From contig CAWFXB010000002.1 of the NCBI GenBank assembly GCA_963819755.1, positions 1,054,001-1,118,000 of the forward strand: DNA of 64,000 nucleotides. Direction: 5' to 3'. A program made the position numbers and the translations under genes. Below, one piece after another: positions 57,881-64,000 of this stretch (position 1 is its first letter; the number at the start of each line of letters is the position of its first letter). The notes under the pieces are model-generated. The model was given only the letters and a program-made list of their open reading frames with translations. It made no database searches and was not told the origin of the DNA. This stretch comes from VRUE01 sp963819755. Lineage in GTDB: Bacteria; Actinomycetota; Thermoleophilia; Solirubrobacterales; 70-9.

Positions 57881-58868
57881 GCGAACCCTCCAACGCCGCC
57901 AATGCCGCATGCACCACATGCTCCTCATGCGGAATAGCCGCCTGCTCGAGCCGCTTCGAGTAGGGCATGTGCACGTCGGCGCCGGTGACGCGCTGCACCG
58001 GCGCGTCGAGGTAATCGAAGGCCTGCTCGGTGATCAGGGTGGCCAGGTTGGCACCGACGCCGCCGTGCGGCCAGCCCTCCTCGACGATCACCGCCCGGTT
58101 CGTCTTACGCACAGACTCGAGGATCGTGTCGAGGTCGAGCGGGCGCAGCGTGCGCGGGTCGATCACCTCGGCCTCGACGCCGTGCTCGTGCGAGAGCACT
58201 CGGGCGGCCTCCTCGGCCACGTGCGCCATCTTGAGGATGCCGACGATCGTCACGTCGCCGCCCTCGCGGCGCACCGCCGCTTCGCCGAAGCGCAGCACCT
58301 CGTCCTCACCGTCGTCGGCGACCTCGCCGCGGGCGCCGTAGAGGCTCTCGTGCTCGATGAAGACCACCGGGTTGTCGTCGCGGATCGCCGCCTTCAGCAG
58401 CGCCTTGCCGTCAGCCGGCGTCGAGGGGCAGGCGACCAGCAGCCCCGGCACCTGTAGGAAGAGCGCCTCGAAGCTGTGCGAGTGGGTGGGGCCGAGCTGG
58501 TGCCCGCCGCCGCCCGGCATGCGGATCGTCAGCGGCACCCGCGCCTGGCCGTTGAACATGTAGGGGATCGCGGCGGCGTGGTTGAAGATCTGGTCCAGCG
58601 CCAGCAGGGCGAAGTTGACCGTCATCAGCTCGACCACCGGCCGCAGCCCGCCCATCGCCGCGCCGACCCCGGCGCCGACGATCGTGTTCTCGGAGATCGG
58701 CGTATCGCGCACGCGCCGCTCCCCGAACTCCTCCAGCAGTCCCTCGGTCACCTTGAAGGCGCCCTGGAAGACGCCGACGTCCTCTCCCATCACGAAGACC
58801 GCCTCGTCACGCCGCATCTCCTCCGCCATCGCGTCGCGCAACGCCTCCCGCATCCGCAGCGTCGCCAT
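57876..58868 (-). CDS. pdhB: 2-oxo acid dehydrogenase E1 component beta subunit
   Basis: The 330-residue protein has the E1beta features: ALRDAMAEEMRRDEAVFVMGEDVG, DTPISENTIVGAGVGAAMGGLRPVVELMTVNF, and PGGGGHQLGPTHSHSFEALFLQVPGLLVACPSTPADGKALLKAAI. The C-terminal part has the transketolase-C fold (VEEGWPHGGVGANLATLI). It pairs with E1alpha to decarboxylate a 2-oxo acid using thiamine diphosphate. The ATG at 58868 overlaps the E1alpha stop by one base (TGATG). Its own stop lies at the edge of the palindromic element. Confidence 0.93.
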   Translation of the reverse strand: MATLRMREALRDAMAEEMRRDEAVFVMGEDVGVFQGAFKVTEGLLEEFGERRVRDTPISENTIVGAGVGAAMGGLRPVVELMTVNFALLALDQIFNHAAAIPYMFNGQARVPLTIRMPGGGGHQLGPTHSHSFEALFLQVPGLLVACPSTPADGKALLKAAIRDDNPVVFIEHESLYGARGEVADDGEDEVLRFGEAAVRREGGDVTIVGILKMAHVAEEAARVLSHEHGVEAEVIDPRTLRPLDLDTILESVRKTNRAVIVEEGWPHGGVGANLATLITEQAFDYLDAPVQRVTGADVHMPYSKRLEQAAIPHEEHVVHAALAALEGSL

Positions 58869-60049
58869 CAGTCCTCGACCTCTTCCGCCACCTCGGGCTC
58901 GACCCCCTCCTGGGCATCCCCGTCCTCGGCTGGATTCGGGCGTGGCCGATCGGGCTGGCCGGCGTAGGCGGCGCCGGCCTCGGCCAGCTCGCGCGCCGCC
59001 GCCGGCATCTCCTCTTCCTCGCGCTCGCCCCGGTGCGGCTCCGGACTGCGCTCGTCGACCGCGTACCAGCCGCTCTGCTCGTCGACCACGTAGAGGTTTT
59101 CGTAGAGGCTGTCGAGCGCCGGTTCGGGCGAGGCGTCGGCGGCCTCGACGGCCGCCTTGACCTGCTCGCCGGCCTTGTCGCGGACCTGCTGCACCTCGCG
59201 CTCGCCGAGCACGCCGGCCTCGACGCAGCGCCGCGCGAAGACCTCGATCGGGTCTTTCTGCTGCCACTCCTCGACCTCCTCGCGCTCGCGGTAGACCTCG
59301 GGGTCGGCGGCGGAGTGGCCGCGGTAGCGGTAGGTGAAGGCCTCGAGGATGGTCGGGCGGCGCTCCTCGCGCGCCTGGCGAATCCCCTCGGCGACGCCCT
59401 CGCGAACCGCGATCACGTCCATCCCGTCGATCCGCGTGCCGGGGATGCCGTAGCCCTCCGCCTTCTTGGAGAGGTCGGTCTGGGCGGAGTGACGCTCGAC
59501 CGAGGTCCCCATCCCGTAGAGGTTGTTCTCGACCAGGAAGAAGACGGGCAGCTGCCAGAGCGCCGCCAGGTTCATCGTCTCGCCGAAGTTGCCGGTGTTG
59601 GAGGCGCCGTCGCCGAACATGCAGACGGCGACCGCGTCTTCGCCCTTGTACTCGGAGGAGAGCGCCAGGCCCGCCGCGATCGGCAGGTTGCCGCCGACGA
59701 TCCCGTAGCCGCCCATGAAGCGTCGCTCGCGGTCGAAGATGTGCATCGAGCCGCCGCGCCCGCCGCTGGTCCCGCCGACCCGGCCGAACAGCTCCGACAT
59801 CACCCGCTCGGGGTCGGTGCCACGGGCGATCGCGTGACCGTGGGTGCGGTAGGTGCCGATCAGGTAGTCCGCGTCGCGCATCACCGAGGTGGTACCGACG
59901 ATCGTCGCCTCCTCGCCGATCGCCAGGTGGAGGAAGCCGCCCGCTTTGGCCCGCTGGTACTGGCGCCCCGCCTCCTCCTCGAAACGGCGGATCAGCGCCA
60001 TCCGCGCGAGCAGCTCGTAACAGGTGGCGGCATCAGGCAGGTCAGCCAT
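58868..60049 (-). CDS. pdhA: 2-oxo acid dehydrogenase E1 component alpha subunit
   Basis: The 393-residue protein has the thiamine diphosphate fold with GDGASNTGNFGETMNLAALWQLPVFFLVENN as the ThDP motif and YRYRGHSAADPEVYR as the catalytic and phosphorylation-loop-like region. The early part has FEEEAGRQYQRAKAGGFLHLAIGEEA and GTSGGRGGSMHIFD. Residues after about 320 are an acidic, disordered extension (HRGEREEEEMPAAARELAEAG, EVEDtail). ATG 60049 is chosen; a GTG at 60058 is also possible. It lies 10 bases after the DsbA-like gene, in the same operon. Confidence 0.93.
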   Translation of the reverse strand: MADLPDAATCYELLARMALIRRFEEEAGRQYQRAKAGGFLHLAIGEEATIVGTTSVMRDADYLIGTYRTHGHAIARGTDPERVMSELFGRVGGTSGGRGGSMHIFDRERRFMGGYGIVGGNLPIAAGLALSSEYKGEDAVAVCMFGDGASNTGNFGETMNLAALWQLPVFFLVENNLYGMGTSVERHSAQTDLSKKAEGYGIPGTRIDGMDVIAVREGVAEGIRQAREERRPTILEAFTYRYRGHSAADPEVYREREEVEEWQQKDPIEVFARRCVEAGVLGEREVQQVRDKAGEQVKAAVEAADASPEPALDSLYENLYVVDEQSGWYAVDERSPEPHRGEREEEEMPAAARELAEAGAAYAGQPDRPRPNPAEDGDAQEGVEPEVAEEVED

Positions 60050-60059
60050 TGAGGCCACC

Positions 60060-60659
60060 TTAGCTCGCGGCCTCGACCGCCTCCTCCAGCCGGTCGTCTC
60101 CCCAGAAGACCTCGTCGCCGACGAGCAGCGAGGGGACGCCGATCACCCCCCGCTCGGCGGCTTGGTCGGTCGCCTCGCGCAGGGCGTTCTTGACGCTTTC
60201 GGTGCCGGCGGCTTTGCTGACGGCGTTGGGGTGCAGCTCGCAGGCGGCGGCCGCGATCAGCACGTTGTCGTGCTCGCTCAGGTCGCGGCCGGCGGCGAAG
60301 GCCTGGCGGAAGGCGGCGAGTGCGAAGGACACGGTGCGGCCCGTTTGCTTGGCGAAGGTGGCGACGCGCATCGCGAACAGCATGTTGCCCGGCCAGGGCT
60401 CGGGCCAGACGAGCGGCGCCAGGCTGAGGTCCCTGGCGCGGCGCTCGACCTCGGCGATCCCCTCCTCGCGGCCGGGGCCGTTCGCCCACGATTCGCGCCC
60501 GAAGCGCTGGAACAGCCCGCCGAGCAGGACCGGTTGCCACTCCGGCTGCTCCAGCTCGGCGTCGGTGAACAGCCCGCTGATCCGCTCCGCGGTCAGGTAC
60601 GCGTAGGGCGAACCCAGGTCGAAGTAGAAGGTCGCCCTAGGCGTGGGTGGCCCAGCCAT
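60060..60659 (-). CDS. DsbA/HCCA-isomerase-like thioredoxin-fold protein
   Basis: The 199-residue protein starts with ATFYFDLGSPYAYLTAERI, where Ser stands in the place of the DsbA Cys, as in 2-hydroxychromene-2-carboxylate isomerase and kappa-class GST proteins. The end has GVIGVPSLLVGDEVFWGDDRLEE, typical of that fold. The lack of a CxxC motif suggests an isomerase or transferase rather than a disulphide oxidase. It overlaps the lpd stop by 23 bp and sits between lpd and E1alpha, an odd insertion in a dehydrogenase operon. It may handle a quinone or aromatic substrate. Confidence 0.8.
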   Translation of the reverse strand: MAGPPTPRATFYFDLGSPYAYLTAERISGLFTDAELEQPEWQPVLLGGLFQRFGRESWANGPGREEGIAEVERRARDLSLAPLVWPEPWPGNMLFAMRVATFAKQTGRTVSFALAAFRQAFAAGRDLSEHDNVLIAAAACELHPNAVSKAAGTESVKNALREATDQAAERGVIGVPSLLVGDEVFWGDDRLEEAVEAAS

Positions 60660-62004
60660 CGACGGCCCGCGCCGCTTCGAAGATCGCCTCGGAGATCGTC
60701 GGATGGGGATGGACGATCCGCGCCAGCTCCTGGTAGCCGCCCTCCAGCGCCATCGTCGCGACCAGCTCGGCGATCATGTCGCAGGCGCGGTTGCCGACGA
60801 TGTGGGCGCCGAGGATCTCGCCGTACTTGGAGTCGACGACGAGCTTGACCAGGCCGTCTTTGTCGTCGTAGACGGTCGCCGCGCCGACCCCGCCCAGCTT
60901 CAGCTTGCCGACCTTGACGTCGTGCCCCGCCTCCTTCGCCGCCGCCTCGGTGAGGCCGACGCTGGCGACCTGCGGCTGGCAGAAAGTGGCGCCGGCGACG
61001 AGGTTCTGGTCGACCGGATGAGTCGCGACGCCGACGGCGTGCTCGACCGCGACGACTCCCTCATCGGAGGCCTTGTGGGCGAGCGCCTTGGCGTTGACCA
61101 GGTCGCCGATCGCGTAGACCTTGGGATTGGACGTGCGGCCGAACTCGTCGACCGCGACCTTGCCCCGCTCGGTCAGCTTGACCCCGGCCGCCTCGAGCCC
61201 GAGCCCCTCGACGTCGGCCGAGCGGCCGCCGGCGACGCAGAGGTAGTCGACCTCGGCCGAGTTGTCTCCGTAGGTGAATTTGACCGCGTCGGCACTTACC
61301 TCGACGTTTTCGACCGGGGCGCCGGTGGAGATCGTGATGCTCTGCTTTTTGAAGGCCCGCTCGACCACCCGCGCCATGTCCTTGTCCTCGGCGGGGAGGA
61401 TCTGGTCGAGCATCTCGATCAGCAGCACCTCGGTGCCGAAGCGGCCGTAGGCGGAGGCGATCTCACAGCCCGACGCGCCGGCGCCGACGACGGCGATCTT
61501 CTTCGGCTGCTCGGCCAGCGACCAGGTGCCCCAGGTGTCGAGGACGCGGTCGCCGAGCTCGACGCCGGGGATCGGCAGCGCGACCGAGCCGGTGGCGAGC
61601 ACAACCGTGCCCGCCTCGTAGACGTCGTCGCCGACCTGGACGTTGCCGTCGGCGGTCAGCGCACCGTCGCCCACGATCGTCGTTACCTTGTTTTTGTCCC
61701 AGAGCATCTTCACGCCGCCCGACAGCGATTCCGAGACGGCGGCGCGGCGCTTGCCGAGCGCGTCCCAGTCGACCGAGGCGTCCTTGACGACGACGCCCAG
61801 CTCGGCGCTGTTGCGGGCCTGGTCGTAGATCTCGGCGCTGTGCAGAACGGTCTTGGCCGGGATGCAGGCGTAGTTGAGGCAGCGGCCGCCTGGTTTGTCG
61901 CGCTCGACCACCGCGGTCTTCTTGCCCAACTGGGCGGCGCGGATAGCGGCGACATAGCCACCAGGGCCCCCGCCGATGACGATTACGTCATAAGAATCTG
62001 CCAC
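60637..62004 (-). CDS. lpdA: Dihydrolipoyl dehydrogenase (E3)
   Basis: The 455-residue protein has the FAD site VIVIGGGPGGYVAAIRAA, the redox pair C42 and C47 in GGRCLNYACIPAKT, the NAD-binding segment IAVVGAGASGCEIASAYGRFG, the second FAD motif VYAIGDLV and the interface motif HPHPTISEA. It reoxidises dihydrolipoyl groups on E2. The first Cys pair is followed by Ala where most relatives have Val-Gly (CLNYAC in place of CLNVGC). It leads the five-gene dehydrogenase operon, followed by the DsbA-like gene with a 23-bp overlap. ATG 62004. Confidence 0.93.
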   Translation of the reverse strand: MADSYDVIVIGGGPGGYVAAIRAAQLGKKTAVVERDKPGGRCLNYACIPAKTVLHSAEIYDQARNSAELGVVVKDASVDWDALGKRRAAVSESLSGGVKMLWDKNKVTTIVGDGALTADGNVQVGDDVYEAGTVVLATGSVALPIPGVELGDRVLDTWGTWSLAEQPKKIAVVGAGASGCEIASAYGRFGTEVLLIEMLDQILPAEDKDMARVVERAFKKQSITISTGAPVENVEVSADAVKFTYGDNSAEVDYLCVAGGRSADVEGLGLEAAGVKLTERGKVAVDEFGRTSNPKVYAIGDLVNAKALAHKASDEGVVAVEHAVGVATHPVDQNLVAGATFCQPQVASVGLTEAAAKEAGHDVKVGKLKLGGVGAATVYDDKDGLVKLVVDSKYGEILGAHIVGNRACDMIAELVATMALEGGYQELARIVHPHPTISEAIFEAARAVDGWATHA

Positions 62005-62035
62005 GGGTCTGAGCCTATAGAACCCCTGGCGTCGT

Positions 62036-62542
62036 CTACTCCCTGGAAGGCATTTGTATGCGGGCCATCGCTTTGACCATGAAGTAGAAGAGGCTGCCGG
62101 CGACGACGAGCAGGCCGAAGGTCACGGCGAACTGAGCGAGCGTCGACACCTGCACGGCGAGGCCGAAGACGGCGCTGAAGATGAGGAAGACGAGCAGCAG
62201 CTGGAAGCCGAGCACGGCCCAGTAGCGGGCTCGCCACATGCCCCAGGCCATGATCCCCATCAGCAGGGCCGGGGCGAGTACCTGTGCGAAGTGGGGTTTG
62301 CCGCCTTCGACCTTCACTCCCGCCACGTAGCCGCCCACGATCGAGGCGGCGACGAGGGCGGCGATCACAGCGCCGATCGTCACCACCAGCGGTCGCTCAC
62401 CCTCGGCCAGCGGCGGCAGGGTCTCCCTGACCTCCTGGTTGCGTTCCTCGGCGCGGGCGTAGCCGTGCTCCATCCGTTCGCGCGGGGTCGGGGCATCGGC
62501 GCCGCGCTGCTTGCGCTTGCGCGGGGGGGAGGGGTCAGGCAC
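62036..62542 (-). CDS. Small membrane protein with a cytoplasmic N-terminus
   Basis: The 168-residue product has a charged N-terminus rich in Lys and Arg (RKRKQRGADAPTPRERMEHGYARAEERNQEV), then four TM segments. The PTPRERME...YARAEERNQEVRETLPPLAEGERP stretch is conserved-looking. No function is known. The GTG start at 62542 overlaps the thiE end by 8 bp; an internal ATG at 62473 is possible. It lies 31 bases before lpd on the same strand. Confidence 0.65.
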   Translation of the reverse strand: MPDPSPPRKRKQRGADAPTPRERMEHGYARAEERNQEVRETLPPLAEGERPLVVTIGAVIAALVAASIVGGYVAGVKVEGGKPHFAQVLAPALLMGIMAWGMWRARYWAVLGFQLLLVFLIFSAVFGLAVQVSTLAQFAVTFGLLVVAGSLFYFMVKAMARIQMPSRE

Positions 62543-63221
62543 CGGGGGCCGCCTCGCCGACCGCGGCAAGGGCGCTGCGCAGCGCTTCGGCAACCGCCGT
62601 GGGGTCCTCCGCGTCGCGGATCGCCCGCACGACGCCGAGCCGTCGCGCCCCGGCCGCGACGACCCTCGGCGCATTCGCCGTGTCGATGCCGCCGATCGCG
62701 AAGAAGGGGTGGGGGGCGTCGGCGGCAGCGTGCTCGACCAGGCCGAGGCCGACGCCGGGCCGTCCCGCTTTGGTCGGCGTCTCCCAGACAGGTCCGACAC
62801 TCACGTAGTCGACCGGCTGCTCCGTGCTCGCTGCGAGCTGCTCCTCGGAGTGGGTCGAGAGGCCGATGATCGCCTCCGGGCCGAGCGCCTCACGGGCCTC
62901 GGCCTCGGCCACGTCGTCCTGGCCGACGTGGACTCCGTCGGCGTCGCAGGCCCGTGCCAGGTAGGGGTCGTCGTTGACGATGAAGAGGGCGCTGTAGGTG
63001 TCGCAGAGGCGGCGAAAGGTCTGCGCCGAGCGTTCGATCTCGTCGCGTCCCAGCTTCTTCTCGCGCAGCTGGACGATGTCGACGCCACCGCCCAGGGCGG
63101 CGTGGAGCAGCGCTTCGGGGTTGCGGCCACCCGGCATCGCCTCGCAGACGAAGTAGAGGCGCGCGGTGCGCAGTCGCTCACGTCGCAGCGGGCCGTGTGC
63201 CTCGGGCATCGCCAAGCTCAT
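62535..63221 (-). CDS. thiE: Thiamine-phosphate synthase (ThiE)
   Basis: The 228-residue TIM barrel protein has the ThiE markers: VDIVQLREKKLGRDE, FIVNDDPYLA, ADGVHVGQDDV, IIGLSTHSEEQ, DYVSVGPVWETPTKAG and FFAIGGIDTANAP. It joins the thiazole and pyrimidine units to make thiamine phosphate. Thiamine diphosphate is the cofactor of the E1 subunits encoded nearby. It is divergent from the riboswitch and thiO; the riboswitch lies on the plus strand, so thiE itself is not behind it. Start ATG 63221. Confidence 0.93.
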   Translation of the reverse strand: MSLAMPEAHGPLRRERLRTARLYFVCEAMPGGRNPEALLHAALGGGVDIVQLREKKLGRDEIERSAQTFRRLCDTYSALFIVNDDPYLARACDADGVHVGQDDVAEAEAREALGPEAIIGLSTHSEEQLAASTEQPVDYVSVGPVWETPTKAGRPGVGLGLVEHAAADAPHPFFAIGGIDTANAPRVVAAGARRLGVVRAIRDAEDPTAVAEALRSALAAVGEAAPGA

Positions 63222-63271
63222 ACCCCGATTATGGCTTGCCTGGTGCGCCGGAGGGGTAGCATCGGAGGAGT

Positions 63272-63367
63272 AACGGGAGCCGTTGGCGCCTTTGGGCGCC
63301 GAGGCTGAGAGGGCGGCATCGAGGCCGCCGACCGTCTGGACCTGATCCGGGTAATGCCGGCGGAGGC
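63272..63367 (+). promoter_or_regulatory. TPP riboswitch upstream of thiO
   Basis: The region contains the conserved parts of the THI element in order: GGGAGCC, then a stem with TTTGGGCGCC loop, GCTGAGAG, a variable stem (GGCGGCATCGAGGCCGCC), GACCGTCTGGACCTGATC and GGGTAATGCCGGCG. These bind the pyrophosphate and pyrimidine ends of TPP. The GGAGG box (63362-63366) for thiO lies at its 3' edge, 4 bases from the GTG at 63371, so ligand binding could block translation directly. Confidence 0.93.
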
Positions 63368-63370
63368 AGT

Positions 63371-64000
63371 GTGACCAGCAGTTCTTCTAATCGGAGCTAT
63401 GACGCGGTAATCGTCGGAGGCGGTGTCATCGGCCTCTCCTGCGCCTGGCGCGCGGCGCGGCGCGGCGCCCGGGTTGCCGTGGTAGAGCGGTCCCGTCCGC
63501 CCGCCGGGGCGACGCGCGTAGCCGCCGGGATGCTGGCCCCGGTCGGCGAGCTCGCCTTCGGGGAGCCGGAGCTGCTCAAGATGACCCTGGCCGCGGCCGA
63601 GCTCTACCCGGACTTCGTCGCCGAGCTGGAGGCGGCGAGCGGGGTCGCCACCGGCTACCGGCGCGACGGCGCCCTGCACGTCGCACTCGACCGCGACGAG
63701 GCGGCCGAGCTGCGCCGGGTGCACGAGTTGCAGCGCTCACTCGGCCTCGGCGCCGAGTGGCTGCCGCCGCGTCGCTGTCGCGAGCTGGAGCCCGGCCTGA
63801 CCCCGTCCTTCAACGGCGGCGTGCATGCACCGGACGAGGCCTCGGTCGACCCGCGGGCGCTCGCCGCGGCGTTGCTGAGAGCGCTCGAAGCCGAGGACGG
63901 CGTCGAGCTGCTGCTCGGAACCGGGGTGGAGGCGACGCTGCTCGACGGCGAACGGATCGCCGGCGTGCGCACCGCGGCCGGGGGGGAGCTGCGGGCGGGG
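63371..64000 (+). CDS. thiO: Glycine oxidase ThiO, partial (runs off the window)
   Basis: The 210 codons in view give the FAD-binding start YDAVIVGGGVIGLSCAWRAARRG, then SRPPAGATRVAAGMLAPVGELAFG and the YPDFVAELE and DEASVDPRALAAALLRAL blocks of the ThiO glycine oxidase family. It oxidises glycine to the imine used in thiazole synthesis. The GTG at 63371 follows the riboswitch with GGAGG 4 bases upstream. It is open to the end of the window, so the C-terminus is missing. Confidence 0.9.
   Translation, partial: MTSSSSNRSYDAVIVGGGVIGLSCAWRAARRGARVAVVERSRPPAGATRVAAGMLAPVGELAFGEPELLKMTLAAAELYPDFVAELEAASGVATGYRRDGALHVALDRDEAAELRRVHELQRSLGLGAEWLPPRRCRELEPGLTPSFNGGVHAPDEASVDPRALAAALLRALEAEDGVELLLGTGVEATLLDGERIAGVRTAAGGELRAG

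Noticed and set aside
57737..57928. Small ORF with an Arg-rich product across the E1beta-E2 gap
   Set aside because: It is a by-product of the palindromic element, which reads similarly on both strands.

Overview
The window comes from a high-GC actinobacterium. Thermoleophilia (Solirubrobacterales-like) is the best guess, from the very GC-rich codon use, the DUF5996, DUF5995 and DUF4235 proteins, the acidic MGILDDAI-type protein and several apparently leaderless promoters. This is inference from gene content; no rRNA or marker tree is available. It holds about 65 protein genes, two tRNA-Ala genes and a TPP riboswitch.

Region 1-5.6 kb: a dnaE2 (error-prone polymerase) gene wrecked by many single-base indels, then a secreted SGNH esterase, a 14-TM drug exporter and a VOC protein. 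Region 5.6-16.8 kb: a DrrA-type ABC efflux operon with a divergent MarR gene, a hydrolase/adenylate-cyclase fusion, a BacA-like protein, a lipoprotein, a DMT transporter and a DEAD helicase. Region 17-22 kb: VWA protein and UppP, plus three broken genes (DHFR-like, MBL-fold, MFS). Region 22-37.8 kb: a pdxH/membrane-protein/TetR unit with a 20-bp palindromic operator, methyltransferases, two paralogous NlpC/P60-like proteins, a cNMP-binding thioredoxin-reductase-like enzyme, an OafA acyltransferase-SGNH fusion, an Ohr protein, an ECF sigma factor with its DGPF/YCII partner, and an XRE regulator divergent from a SprT-like zincin.

Region 37.8-46.2 kb is the most interesting part. It is an island bounded on the left by a decayed 3' end of a tRNA-Ala gene and on the right by an intact tRNA-Ala in the same orientation, with a diverged repeat of about 105 bp beside each. 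It carries an overlapping gene pair for a SIR2-domain protein (517 aa) and an SMC/RecF-like ATPase (849 aa), followed by an AbiEi/AbiEii toxin-antitoxin operon with two inverted-repeat operators. A replication-relaxation gene lies on the other strand. No integrase was found. I read this as a degraded integrative element carrying a candidate anti-phage module.

Region 46.2-64 kb: an acidic conserved protein, a frameshifted secreted protein, a PD-(D/E)XK endonuclease ORF that runs into a second tRNA-Ala, an M19 dipeptidase, lipB-lipA, a phospholipase C pair, and a pyruvate-dehydrogenase-type operon (lpd, DsbA-like, E1alpha, E1beta, E2) ending near thiE and a TPP-riboswitch-controlled thiO. The dehydrogenase needs lipoate and thiamine diphosphate, so this stretch groups an enzyme complex with its cofactor genes. 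Two palindromic elements sit in the operon, one between E1beta and E2 and one in frame inside the E2 linker.
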